NCBI RefSeq assembly: GCF_016793705.1
Contig: NZ_JAEULO010000041.1
Span: 62,001-126,000, forward strand
DNA from: Tabrizicola sp.
GTDB lineage: Bacteria > Pseudomonadota > Alphaproteobacteria > Rhodobacterales > Rhodobacteraceae
Length of the DNA: 64,000 nucleotides
Direction: 5' to 3'
Positions within the stretch are counted from its first letter, which is position 1. Each line of letters begins with the position of its first letter. This document shows, in pieces, positions 51,047 to 58,514 of this stretch. The notes under the pieces are model-generated. The model did not search any database. It saw nothing but the letters and a program-made list of their open reading frames with translations, and was not told the DNA's origin. The position numbers were made by a program, and so were the translations under genes.

Positions 51047-51402
51047 GAATGGGGGCGGCGATGCCAGGGAGGAGGGAGGCACCGCCGCGGATCACAAGCC
51101 CTGGGAGGAGGAACGGGCTCGGGATGGTTTGCGCGGCGAGGCCAGGGAGGAGGAGAGGCCCCGCCGCAATACCGGATGCCCGGGAGGAGGTGGGCACCCG
51201 ATGGACTTGGGGTTTTCACCCCGAATGGGGGCGGCGATGCCAGGGAGGAGGGAGGCACCGCCGCAGATCACAAGCCCAGGGAGGAGGAGCGGGCTCGGGA
51301 TGGGTTGCGCGGCGAGGCCAGGGAGGAGGAGAGGCCCCGCCGCAGTACCAAGCGCCCAGGGAGGAGGGAGGGTCGCCCGATGGGATGGAGCCATTCGGCC
51401 CC
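51047..51402. repeat. two tandem ~176-180 bp units within the sRNA array
   Basis: Unit 1 (51047-51222) and unit 2 (51223-51402) are nearly identical over the first 130 bases and diverge in the fourth hairpin. A partial third unit begins at 51403. Each unit has four CCUCCUCCC hairpins and one motif-less hairpin (for example GGGGT / ACCCC at 51209-51222). Copies spaced 61-64 bp apart flank the motif-less hairpin; the others are 36-42 bp apart. Confidence 0.8.
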
Positions 51403-51493
51403 GATAGGGGCGGCGGTGCCCAGGGAGGAGGAGGGGCATCGCCGCATCGTCGCAGGGCCCCAAGGGAGGAGGGAGGGGACCCCGGACGAAATC

Positions 51494-51709
51494 TTACTTG
51501 CCGTAGGCAGCCTCGCGGGCGATCTCGGTGATGCCGAGGCGCGAGATGCCGAGGTCGGACAGCTCACGGTCGGTGAGCGAGTTCAGTTCGGCCACGGTGC
51601 GGGCGTAGACGCGGCGCCGGGTGATCGCGGTCAGGAGCACGTCCTTCACGAAAGCCAGGCGGTCGGCGAACCCCTTGCGGGCGACGGGGGTGGTGGTCAC
51701 ATAAGCCAT
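51494..51709 (-). CDS. DUF1127 protein, CcaF1-like RNA-binding protein
   Basis: A 71-residue basic protein with the DUF1127 pattern near the C-terminus (LNSLTDRELSDLGISRLGITEIAREA) and an Arg-rich middle (AITRRRVYARTVAEL). In R. sphaeroides the DUF1127 protein CcaF1, encoded just upstream of the CcsR RNAs, binds RNA and takes part in their maturation. Here the gene lies in the same place: the first sRNA hairpin starts about 20 bases after its stop. The start is ATG 51709; GAGG is 10 bases upstream. Confidence 0.9.
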   Translation of the reverse strand: MAYVTTTPVARKGFADRLAFVKDVLLTAITRRRVYARTVAELNSLTDRELSDLGISRLGITEIAREAAYGK

Positions 51710-51858
51710 GTCACTCAAGCCTCTTCAGTTTCGTCAGCAACGTTCTGTCGCGCTGTTAGGGATAACATGCGCCTCATGCTGCGGATGCACAATAGCCGGT
51801 CTGATCAATGCTGCCATGCAGCATCCGCATGGCTTGGGTCACGGAAATGTCATGATTT

Positions 51859-51887
51859 ATTAATGCGTTCGCCGATTTTTTGAGCAA
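51859..51887 (-). promoter_or_regulatory. candidate promoter for DUF1127 and the sRNA array
   Basis: On the minus strand TTGCTC (51887-51882) and ATTAAT (51864-51859) are 17 bases apart. The leader would be about 140 bases, with an ATGCTGC / GCAGCAT hairpin (about 51808-51824). In R. sphaeroides the corresponding promoter is RpoHI/RpoHII-dependent; no clear RpoH motif was recognised here. Confidence 0.4.
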
Positions 51888-51958
51888 CTGGTCAAGGGTG
51901 CTTGCCCTTCCGCGCAAAGACCGCGACCCTAGCGCAAATCTTGGGCGGAGTTGAAACG

Positions 51959-53032
51959 ATGACGGTGGATCGGGATGCGGTGACGAGGGTGCTGGCCGGG
52001 ATTGCGGTCCCCGGCGGGGGCGATCTGGCAAGCCGGGATCTGATTCGCGCGCTGTCGGTCGAGGGGGGCGTGATACGCTTCGTGATCGAGGCCGCGACGC
52101 CCGACGAGGCGCGGGCATTTGGCCCCGCGCAGGCCGAGGCGGAGGCGCGGCTGCGCGCATTGCCGGGGGTCGCTTCGGTGCAGGTGGTGATGACGGCGCA
52201 TGGCCCGGCGGCGAAGGCCGCGCCTCCGTCGCTGAAGATCGGCCAGCACCCGACGCCGCAGCAGGGCGGGCCGCAGCGGATTTCCGGGATCGACCGGATC
52301 ATCGCGGTGGCGAGCGGAAAGGGGGGCGTCGGGAAATCCACGGTCGCCTCGAACCTGGCGGTGGCCCTGGCGCGGCGGGGCCGGAAGGTCGGGCTTCTGG
52401 ACGCCGACATCTACGGGCCGAGCCAGCCGAAGATGATGGGCGTGAACCGGCGGCCCTCATCCCCCGACGGCAAGACCATCGAGCCGCTGGTCGCGCATGG
52501 GGTCACGATGATGTCCATCGGCCTGATGCTGAAGGAGAACGAAGCGGTGGTCTGGCGCGGCCCGATGCTGATGGGGGCCTTGCAGCAGCTTCTGGGGCAG
52601 GTGGCCTGGGGCAAGCTGGACGTGCTGATCATCGACCTGCCGCCGGGGACGGGGGACGTGCAGCTGACGCTCTGCCAGCGGACACAGCTGACCGGGGCGA
52701 TTGTGGTCAGCACCCCGCAGGACGTGGCGCTCTTGGATGCGCGCAAGGCCCTGGATATGTTCCACAAGCTGAAGACGCCGATCCTGGGCCTCGTCGAGAA
52801 CATGTCGACCTATGTCTGCCCGAACTGCGGGCATGAGAGCCATATCTTCGGCCATGGCGGGGTGGCAGCCGAGGCGCGCAAACTGGACTTGCCGTTCCTG
52901 GGGGAACTGCCCCTGGCGCTGGACGTGCGGGTGGCAGGCGACGCCGGGACGCCGGTTGCGGCGACCGACAGCCCGCTGGCCGCGCCCTATCTGGCTTTGG
53001 CCGACCGGCTGATCGCGGGCGGGATGGGCTGA
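51959..53032 (+). CDS. mrp: Mrp/ApbC family iron-sulfur carrier ATPase
   Basis: A 357-residue protein with an N-terminal DUF59/MIP18-like domain (about 1-85) and a P-loop NTPase domain. The deviant Walker A is [10 protein letters not shown] (near residue 119), and the switch motif is [10 protein letters not shown]. The iron-sulfur-binding CxxC is in [16 protein letters not shown] near 285. It carries 4Fe-4S clusters to target proteins. GGAG lies 8 bases before ATG 51959. A strong terminator follows. Confidence 0.95.
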   Translation: MTVDRDAVTRVLAGIAVPGGGDLASRDLIRALSVEGGVIRFVIEAATPDEARAFGPAQAEAEARLRALPGVASVQVVMTAHGPAAKAAPPSLKIGQHPTPQQGGPQRISGIDRIIAVASGKGGVGKSTVASNLAVALARRGRKVGLLDADIYGPSQPKMMGVNRRPSSPDGKTIEPLVAHGVTMMSIGLMLKENEAVVWRGPMLMGALQQLLGQVAWGKLDVLIIDLPPGTGDVQLTLCQRTQLTGAIVVSTPQDVALLDARKALDMFHKLKTPILGLVENMSTYVCPNCGHESHIFGHGGVAAEARKLDLPFLGELPLALDVRVAGDAGTPVAATDSPLAAPYLALADRLIAGGMG

Positions 53033-53060
53033 GGCCTTTTCCCATCGTCACCTTGCAGGA

Positions 53061-53085
53061 AACCCGCCCGAGTGGCGGGTTTTTG
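53061..53085 (+). terminator. intrinsic terminator after mrp
   Basis: AACCCGCC (53061-53068), loop CGAGT, GGCGGGTT (53074-53081) and then TTTG. It is a compact GC stem with a T-tract 28 bases after the mrp stop. Confidence 0.85.
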
Positions 53086-53112
53086 CTTTGGGCGGGATTT
53101 TGGGTTGATTAC

Positions 53113-53130
53113 ATACCAACTGGTTGGTAT
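53113..53130. promoter_or_regulatory. candidate TetR operator
   Basis: ATACCAAC-TG-GTTGGTAT is a perfect 8-bp-arm palindrome upstream of the VOC gene at 53192. The operon ends with a TetR regulator at 55742, which most likely binds here. Confidence 0.65.
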
Positions 53131-53191
53131 CTTTCCTGCATGACCAGCGAGTCGCGGACGCGACGGCTGACACCCTTGAGGAGGAAAGAAG

Positions 53192-53665
53192 ATGACTCAC
53201 AACATTCGCACCTGTCTTTGGTTCCGCGATGGCCGTGGCCCGGAAGCGGCGAAGTTCTACTGCGACCTGATCCCGAACAGCCGGGTGGAGCGCAGCTTCG
53301 GCGCCGATGCGGGGATGGGGCCGTTCACGGTGACGGACTTCAATCTGGCGGGCACGCCCTACCAGATCCTCGACGCGGGGCCGCATTTCACCCTGACGGA
53401 AGCGGTGTCCATCAGCGTCGAGACCGATGACCAGGCCGAGACCGACCGGCTTTGGGCGGCCCTGACCGCGGATGGCGGCGAGGAGAGCGTCTGCGGCTGG
53501 CTGAAGGACCGCTTCGGCGTCTCCTGGCAGGTCTTTCCGCGTCGGCTGACCGAATTGACGCTGAGCAAGGACAAGAAGGTCTCGGCGGCGGCGACGGCGG
53601 CGATGATGAAGCAGAAGAAGATCGACATCGCCGAGATCGAGGCTGCGGTCCGCGCGGCGGCCTGA
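53192..53665 (+). CDS. VOC family protein (PhnB / 3-demethylubiquinone methyltransferase-like fold)
   Basis: A 157-residue protein of the glyoxalase/VOC superfamily, PhnB-like branch (TCLWFRDGRGPEAAKFYCDLIP at the N-terminus, then WQVFPRRL). Enzymatic activity is unknown, as is usual for this branch. AGGAGG-rich sequence precedes ATG 53192. It is the first gene of a five-gene unit that ends with a TetR regulator, and a palindrome lies 62 bp upstream. Confidence 0.85.
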   Translation: MTHNIRTCLWFRDGRGPEAAKFYCDLIPNSRVERSFGADAGMGPFTVTDFNLAGTPYQILDAGPHFTLTEAVSISVETDDQAETDRLWAALTADGGEESVCGWLKDRFGVSWQVFPRRLTELTLSKDKKVSAAATAAMMKQKKIDIAEIEAAVRAAA

Positions 53666-53689
53666 CGGGCGAGAGAGAGGAGCTTCGAC

Positions 53690-54304
53690 ATGCGGACGAT
53701 CAGGATCATCGAGCATATCTCGCTGGACGGCGTCATCCAGGGTCCGGGCGGGCCGGAGGAAGACCCCGCCAACGGCTTCAACCACGGCGGCTGGGCTTTC
53801 CCCCATCATGACGAGGCAGGCGGGGCCGCCATCGACAAGGCGCAGGGGACGGGGTTCGACCTGCTCCTTGGCCGGAAGACCTATGACATCTTCGGCAGCT
53901 ACTGGCCGAAGCAGAAGGGGCCGATGGCCGACAGCCTGAACGGGGCGAAGAAGTTCGTCGCGACCCATCGGCCCGACAGTCTGGACTGGGGGCCGGTGGA
54001 GGGCCTTGGGTCCGACATCGCCGCCGGTATCCGCAAGGTGAAGCAGGCGGGCGGGCCGGACCTGATCGTCTGGGGCAGCTCCACCCTGACACCTTTGCTG
54101 ATCGCCGAGGGGCTGGCGGATGAGGTGGTGCTCCTGGTCTTCCCCGTGATGATCGGGCGGGGCAAGCGCATCTTCTCGGATGTCGTGCAGCCCGCCGAGC
54201 TGAAGCTGGTCGAGAGAAAGGCCACGCCTTCGGGCGTGGTGATCTCGACCTACAAGCCCGCCGGGCCGATGCGGACCGGCAGTTTTTCCGAAGAGCCCGC
54301 GTGA
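53690..54304 (+). CDS. dihydrofolate reductase family protein (RibD C-terminal-like)
   Basis: A 204-residue NADPH-binding fold protein (ISLDGVIQGPGGPEED at the N-terminus, LLGRKTYDIFGSYWP near 60, LIVWGSSTLTPLL near 125). Proteins of this YyaP/RibD-C group are often found next to TetR regulators; the substrate is unknown. AGGAG is 8 bases before ATG 53690. Confidence 0.88.
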   Translation: MRTIRIIEHISLDGVIQGPGGPEEDPANGFNHGGWAFPHHDEAGGAAIDKAQGTGFDLLLGRKTYDIFGSYWPKQKGPMADSLNGAKKFVATHRPDSLDWGPVEGLGSDIAAGIRKVKQAGGPDLIVWGSSTLTPLLIAEGLADEVVLLVFPVMIGRGKRIFSDVVQPAELKLVERKATPSGVVISTYKPAGPMRTGSFSEEPA

Positions 54305-54322
54305 TGGGCAAGGGAGGATATG

Positions 54323-54775
54323 ATGAACGACGTGCCACAGGACCAGCGCTACCGGCCCGAAGACCGGATCATGCAGGGGGTGATCCCCTATCTGTCGCTT
54401 GCCGGGCAGGCGGGGGAGGCGGCGGATTTCTACATGAAGGCCTTCGCCGCCAGGGACATGGGGCGGATGGAGACGCCGGGCCAGCCGGGGCACTACATGC
54501 ACCTGCAGGTCGAGATCAACGGCGGCGCGCTGATGCTGACCGACCATGTCGGCGACGGCTCGCCCGGCGGCCCGCCGCTGGCGCGGGGGCATCTGCAACT
54601 GGTCGTCGGCGACGGGCGGGCCTGGTTCGACCGGGCTGTCGCGGCGGGCTGCGTGTCCGTGATGCCATACGAGAGGCAGCCCTGGGGTGACGACTGGGGC
54701 ATGGTGCGCGATCCGTTCGGGATTCTCTGGGCGGTGCTGACGCCCGATCCCGCGCTTTGGGACAAGGATGCCTGA
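54323..54775 (+). CDS. VOC family protein, PhnB-like
   Basis: A 150-residue VOC-fold protein (VIPYLSLAGQAGEAADFYMKAF near the N-terminus, MLTDHVGD in the middle, WGMVRDPFGILWAV at the end). It is a second member of this superfamily in the same unit. GGGAGG precedes; ATG 54323 gives better spacing than ATG 54320. Confidence 0.88.
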   Translation: MNDVPQDQRYRPEDRIMQGVIPYLSLAGQAGEAADFYMKAFAARDMGRMETPGQPGHYMHLQVEINGGALMLTDHVGDGSPGGPPLARGHLQLVVGDGRAWFDRAVAAGCVSVMPYERQPWGDDWGMVRDPFGILWAVLTPDPALWDKDA

Positions 54776-54790
54776 CGCGGTTTAATCACG

Positions 54791-54812
54791 GTCAGGGCGG
54801 TTCCGCCCTGAC
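54791..54812. promoter_or_regulatory. strong hairpin within the TetR operon
   Basis: GTCAGGGCGG (54791-54800), TT, CCGCCCTGAC (54803-54812), 35 bases before the hydrolase start. No U-tract follows. It may partly terminate or process the transcript between the two halves of the unit. Confidence 0.45.
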
Positions 54813-54846
54813 AACGCGAAACGCCATGCAGAGAGAGGAATACCCC

Positions 54847-55710
54847 ATGTCGCGCGCAACCTTGCTGACGATCGCCCTGCTTGCCGCAGGTCCGGCCCTG
54901 TCGGACACCGCCCCGGTCGGGAACCGGGTCGAGGTCAACGGCATGCAGATGTATTACGAGGTGTCGGGCGAGGGCGATCCGCTGGTCGTGCTGCACGGGG
55001 CCTACATGAACATCCCCTCGATGGGGGCGATCATCCCGAAGCTGGCCGAGACCCACAAAGTCTATGCGCTGGAGTTTCAGGGCCATGGCCGCACCACCGA
55101 CCTCGACCGGCCGATCACCTATCCGGGTCTTGCCGATGATGTGGCGGTCTTCATGGAGGCGGTCAACCTGCCGAAGGCCGATGTCTTCGGCTATTCGATG
55201 GGGGCGACTGCCGGGCTGCAGCTGGCGATCCGTCACCCCGAGAAGGTGGACCAGCTGATCGCGGCCTCGGTCGCCTATGACGCCGACGGTTGGCAACCCG
55301 CCTTCCGCGACTTCATCCCGATGATGACCGTCGAGATGTTCACCGACATGCCCTTCGCCGAGGACTACAAGACGCTGGCCGCCGATCCCGAGGGCTTTCC
55401 GGCACTGGTCGAGAAGCTGATCGCGCTGGAGAAGGAGCCGATGGCCTGGGAGGCGGAGGTGAAGGCGCTGAAGACGCCGGTCTTGATCATCACCGGCGAC
55501 GCCGATGTGGCCACGCTGGAACATTCGGTCGCGATGTTCCGGCTGCTGGGCGGCGGCGGCATGGGCGACATGGGCGCGCCCCTGCCGGCCTCGCGGCTGG
55601 CGGTGCTGCCGGCGACCTCGCATACTGCGGTGATCGGTCAGGTTGACCTTCTGGCGGCGCTGATCGAAGGGTTTCTTAAGGGCGAAACGCCGAAGGGGAT
55701 GTTTCAATGA
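54847..55710 (+). CDS. exported alpha/beta hydrolase
   Basis: A 287-residue hydrolase with a likely signal peptide (residues 1-19, ending PALS). The oxyanion region is VVLHGAYMN, the nucleophile elbow is GYSMGA (Ser near 119), the acid is near ITGDADVAT and the His is in ATSHTAVI near 265. Substrate unknown; periplasmic ester or lactone cleavage is plausible. ATG 54847 follows GAGAGAGGAATACCCC. Confidence 0.88.
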   Translation: MSRATLLTIALLAAGPALSDTAPVGNRVEVNGMQMYYEVSGEGDPLVVLHGAYMNIPSMGAIIPKLAETHKVYALEFQGHGRTTDLDRPITYPGLADDVAVFMEAVNLPKADVFGYSMGATAGLQLAIRHPEKVDQLIAASVAYDADGWQPAFRDFIPMMTVEMFTDMPFAEDYKTLAADPEGFPALVEKLIALEKEPMAWEAEVKALKTPVLIITGDADVATLEHSVAMFRLLGGGGMGDMGAPLPASRLAVLPATSHTAVIGQVDLLAALIEGFLKGETPKGMFQ

Positions 55711-55741
55711 GGCAGGGCGCGAGACCGGCGGGAGGCGCCGC

Positions 55742-56344
55742 ATGAGGGTTCCGCGTGGGGAAGCGCGCGCGCGGCTGATCGAGGCCGCACGCAGCCTCGT
55801 GCGGCGCAAGGGGTTTGCCGCGACCTCGGTCGACGACCTTTGTGCGGCGGCGGGGGTGACGAAGGGCGCCTTCTTCCACCATTTCGCCAGCAAGGAAGCG
55901 CTGGGCGTCGCTCTGATCGACGACTGGACCGAAACCACCGGGGTCATGTTCACCGCGCATCCCTACAATTCCCTGCCCGATCCGCTGGACCGGGTGTTCG
56001 GCTACGTCGAGTTGCGGCGGCAGATCCTGGGCCAGCCGATCCCCGAGTTCACCTGTGTGGCGGGGACCACGGTGCAGGAGGCTTACGAGACCTCGACCCC
56101 GATCCGCGAGGCGGCGGAACGGAGCGTCACGTCGGGGTTCGAGCATGTCCGGCCGCATCTGGCCGAGGCACTGGCCGCGCATCCGGTGCCGGGAGTGACG
56201 GCCGAGGGTCTGGCGCAGCAGTTCCAGGTGGCGGTGCAAGGCGGGATCATCCTGGCCAAGGCGCTGAATTCCCCCGCCCCCGCGCGCGAGGCCTTCAACC
56301 ATCTGGAGCGCTATCTGCGGCTTCTCTTCGGGCGACCCGCCTGA
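55742..56344 (+). CDS. TetR family transcriptional regulator
   Basis: A 200-residue regulator with an N-terminal HTH (ARLIEAARSLVRRKGFAATS; then GVTKGAFFHHFASKEAL) and a ligand-binding C-terminal domain (from about residue 60). It probably controls the operon that it closes, acting at the palindrome 53113-53130. The inducer is unknown. Confidence 0.92.
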   Translation: MRVPRGEARARLIEAARSLVRRKGFAATSVDDLCAAAGVTKGAFFHHFASKEALGVALIDDWTETTGVMFTAHPYNSLPDPLDRVFGYVELRRQILGQPIPEFTCVAGTTVQEAYETSTPIREAAERSVTSGFEHVRPHLAEALAAHPVPGVTAEGLAQQFQVAVQGGIILAKALNSPAPAREAFNHLERYLRLLFGRPA

Positions 56345-56418
56345 CGGCGACATCATTGCCGTCATACAGAAGGCGGCTGCCCGGCCCAGCCGGTGTGTGG
56401 ATGTCGAATCACAGATCA

Positions 56419-56443
56419 CGGGAAATCGTGGGAAATGCCGGGC
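56419..56443 (+). promoter_or_regulatory. TGGGA-type MraZ box cluster 1
   Basis: CGGGA (56419), TGGGA (56429) and CGGGC (56439) have an exact 10-bp period. In E. coli MraZ binds TGGGA direct repeats separated by 5 bases upstream of the mra operon. It lies 550 bp upstream of mraZ, in the 645-bp gap 56345-56989 that has no protein gene. Confidence 0.4.
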
Positions 56444-56531
56444 TCGGACTGTTCCCGGTGGGTGGATTCGGGCAGATTCGCCGGTGTCGGGCCAAGAATT
56501 TGCAAGATCAGAGGCGGATCGCGCTGAATCG

Positions 56532-56546
56532 TGGGAATTCACGGGA
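56532..56546 (+). promoter_or_regulatory. TGGGA-type MraZ box cluster 2
   Basis: TGGGA (56532) and CGGGA (56542), 10 bp apart, within GAATCGTGGGAATTCACGGG. The flanking AATCGTGGGAA also occurs in cluster 1. Confidence 0.35.
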
Positions 56547-56674
56547 CTGTCATCGGCCGTGACGCGGCCACAAGATGTAGGGGAGTATTTCGAGTGGCTC
56601 GCCTAGAATTTGGAAGTTGGCGGTGAATCTCGGCACAAGATGCTGCTGCCCGACCCGCTCTGGCACAAGATGGA

Positions 56675-56719
56675 GCCCATTCCCACCCAATTTTTCCCTT
56701 GCTTTCCCATGAAATCCCA
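56675..56719 (-). promoter_or_regulatory. five-box MraZ operator candidate
   Basis: Read on the minus strand: TGGGA (56719-56715), TGGGA (56709-56705), AGGGA (56699-56695), TGGGT (56689-56685), TGGGC (56679-56675). All have a 10-bp period with 5-base spacers. It lies just upstream of the expected leader start, so it suits MraZ control of the cluster. Confidence 0.55.
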
Positions 56720-56734
56720 CGCAAGTTGTCCTCA

Positions 56735-56948
56735 CGACGATGCGATGGGCAGTGAAAGTCAGGGGCGGACGAAAGACCCCGAACAAGGCGTAAGGCAGCT
56801 TCATACAGGCAGCCCCTTTCATCGGCGAACAAGGATCCGGCGCGCGAGCGAGCAGACATCTCCCCCAGGTGGCGCGCGTAGCTGGACGCCCAGCGATGGG
56901 ACAGCGGCGGATCGGGTAGTGGCAGCAACCCGGTCCGCCTTTTTATTT
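56735..56948 (+). ncRNA. UpsM-like sRNA in the 5' leader of the dcw cluster
   Basis: In R. sphaeroides the dcw cluster has a long 5' leader from which the sRNA UpsM is made, ending at an intrinsic terminator before mraZ. Here a strong terminator (56906-56948) lies 42 bases before mraZ, in the same place. The start is only an estimate from the roughly 200-base length of UpsM. A smaller hairpin (GCTGG ACGC CCAGC, 56881-56894) precedes the terminator. Primary sequence similarity could not be checked. Confidence 0.55.
56906..56948 (+). terminator. intrinsic terminator in the mraZ leader
   Basis: GGCGGATCGGGT (56906-56917) and ACCCGGTCCGCC (56928-56939) pair over 12 bp with one mismatch, then TTTTTATTT. 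It is the best-looking Rho-independent terminator in the window and lies between the leader and the mraZ gene. Confidence 0.85.
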
Positions 56949-56989
56949 CCATCGCCCAGGGTTCGACGTGGAATTGAAAAGGCCAGGCG

Positions 56990-57493
56990 ATGGCAGAGGC
57001 GTTCAGAGGCGAGTTCTACCAGCGGGTAGACGGGAAGGCGCGGGTCTCGATCCCGGCGGCCTTTCGTGCCGTCCTGAACGCGGACGACCCCCAGAAAGGC
57101 GAAAAGGGCGGCGCGCGGCTGGTGCTGGTCTATGGCGGCAAGGCGCGCAATTTCGTCGAGGGCTATTCCAAGCGTGGCGCGGACCAGCTGGCCGAGGATA
57201 TCGAGGCGATGGAGATGGGCTCGCCCGAACGGGTGCGGGCCGAGCGCGACCTGATCAGCCGGTCGGTGATGGTCGAGATCGACGCCGACGGCCGGATCGT
57301 CCTGCCGCAGCGCGTGCGCGAGAAGATGGGCTTTGCGGGCGATCTGGCGGCGGACAGCGAGGCCGCCTTCGCGGGCTTCACCAACCGCTTCCGCCTTTAT
57401 CGCCGCGAGGTCTATGACGCCGAGCTGGCCGAGGATGAAGACGACGACATCGACCCGCTGACCCTTGTCGGGCGGCACAAGCGGACGGGGTAG
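56990..57493 (+). CDS. mraZ: division/cell wall cluster transcriptional repressor MraZ
   Basis: A 167-residue protein with two AbrB-like SpoVT domains: [25 protein letters not shown] at the N-terminus and [21 protein letters not shown] near 95. MraZ binds direct repeats upstream of its operon. The acidic C-terminus ([10 protein letters not shown]) is an extension. It is the first gene of the cluster; rsmH starts 5 bases after its stop. Confidence 0.95.
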   Translation: MAEAFRGEFYQRVDGKARVSIPAAFRAVLNADDPQKGEKGGARLVLVYGGKARNFVEGYSKRGADQLAEDIEAMEMGSPERVRAERDLISRSVMVEIDADGRIVLPQRVREKMGFAGDLAADSEAAFAGFTNRFRLYRREVYDAELAEDEDDDIDPLTLVGRHKRTG

Positions 57494-57497
57494 GCCG

Positions 57498-58514
57498 ATG
57501 CAGGGTCCGCTGCCAGGCCGCCCGTCAAGCCAGACGTCCGACGATCCGCATATCCCGGTCCTGATCGACGCGATTCTGCGGGAATGCGCGCCCGTCTCAG
57601 GCGTCTGGCTGGACGGAACGCTGGGGGCGGGCGGCTACACGCGGGCCTTGCTCGCTGCCGGTGCGGAGCGGGTGATCGGCGTGGATCGTGACCCCCTGGC
57701 GTTGCAGATGGCCGCAGGCTGGGCCGGGTCCTACGGTGGTCGGCTGCGGCTGGTCGCGGGCACGTTTTCCGATCTCGACGCCCTGGCGGGTGAGGCGCTC
57801 GACGGGGTGGTGCTGGATCTTGGGGTGTCGTCCATGCAGCTCGACCAGCCGGAGCGCGGGTTTTCCTTCATGAAGGACGGCCCCCTGGACATGCGGATGA
57901 GCCAGTCGGGTGAAAGTGCCGGCGACCTGGTGAATACGGTCGACGAGGGCGCGCTGGCCGATATCCTCTACCACTACGGCGAGGAGCGGGCGTCACGCCG
58001 GATCGCCCATGCCATCGTCGCGGCGCGGGCGGTGGAACCGATCACCCGGACGGCGCGGCTGGCGGAGATCGTGGCGAAATGCCTGCCTCGCCCGAAGCCG
58101 GGGCAAAGTCACCCAGCGACGCGCAGCTTCCAGGCGATCCGCATCGCGGTGAACACGGAATTCACCGAGCTGGCCGAGGGTCTGAACGCCGCCGAACGCG
58201 CGCTGAAGCCGGGGGGTCTTCTGGCCGTGGTGACGTTCCACTCGCTTGAGGACCGGATCGTGAAGCGGTTCTTCCAGCTTGCCTCTGGCCACGAGGCCAA
58301 CGCCAACCGCTACGCCCCTGCGAAGGCCGACACAAAGGCGCGGTTCGAGATGGTCACCCGCAAGGCCGTCGCCCCGGACGAGGCCGAGATCGCCCGCAAC
58401 CCCCGCGCGCGGTCCGCCAAGCTGCGCGTCGGGCGGCGGACCCAGGCGCCTGCGAAGCTGCTTGCCCCGGCCGACCTTGGCCTGCCGGAAATCCAGAAGA
58501 AAGGACGCCGATAG
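57498..58514 (+). CDS. rsmH: 16S rRNA (cytosine(1402)-N(4))-methyltransferase
   Basis: A 338-residue SAM-dependent enzyme (MraW) that methylates C1402 in the decoding centre. Motifs: [10 protein letters not shown] near residue 18, [15 protein letters not shown] (SAM binding), [18 protein letters not shown] near 110 and the C-terminal [18 protein letters not shown] 57498 is the start. Confidence 0.96.
   Translation: MQGPLPGRPSSQTSDDPHIPVLIDAILRECAPVSGVWLDGTLGAGGYTRALLAAGAERVIGVDRDPLALQMAAGWAGSYGGRLRLVAGTFSDLDALAGEALDGVVLDLGVSSMQLDQPERGFSFMKDGPLDMRMSQSGESAGDLVNTVDEGALADILYHYGEERASRRIAHAIVAARAVEPITRTARLAEIVAKCLPRPKPGQSHPATRSFQAIRIAVNTEFTELAEGLNAAERALKPGGLLAVVTFHSLEDRIVKRFFQLASGHEANANRYAPAKADTKARFEMVTRKAVAPDEAEIARNPRARSAKLRVGRRTQAPAKLLAPADLGLPEIQKKGRR

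Larger units (their letters stand above)
50952..51481 (-). ncRNA. array of twelve CcsR/cuckoo-type sRNA hairpins with CCUCCUCCC loops
   Basis: Twelve stem-loops follow the DUF1127 gene on its strand. The plus-strand loop core GGGAGGAGG occurs at 50962, 51003, 51067, 51103, 51145, 51182, 51243, 51279, 51321, 51359, 51423 and 51464; the minus-strand RNA shows CCUCCUCCC, complementary to Shine-Dalgarno sequences. Each core sits between complementary arms, for example GCGGCGATGCC / GGCACCGCCGC. The CcsR1-4 (cuckoo) RNAs of R. sphaeroides have the same loop and position and act in stress control; four copies are known there. Nine stems have A facing C on the plus strand, which is G-U in the minus RNA. 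This 620-bp gap holds no protein gene. Confidence 0.9.

Noticed and set aside
50940..51490. CRISPR array
   Set aside because: The repeats are 9-base loop cores between variable complementary stems with irregular spacing, and no cas genes are present; they are sRNA hairpins.
56345..56989. RNase P RNA or SRP RNA upstream of mraZ
   Set aside because: The conserved cores GAGGAAAGTCC of RNase P RNA and the SRP tetraloop region were not found; an UpsM-like leader fits better.
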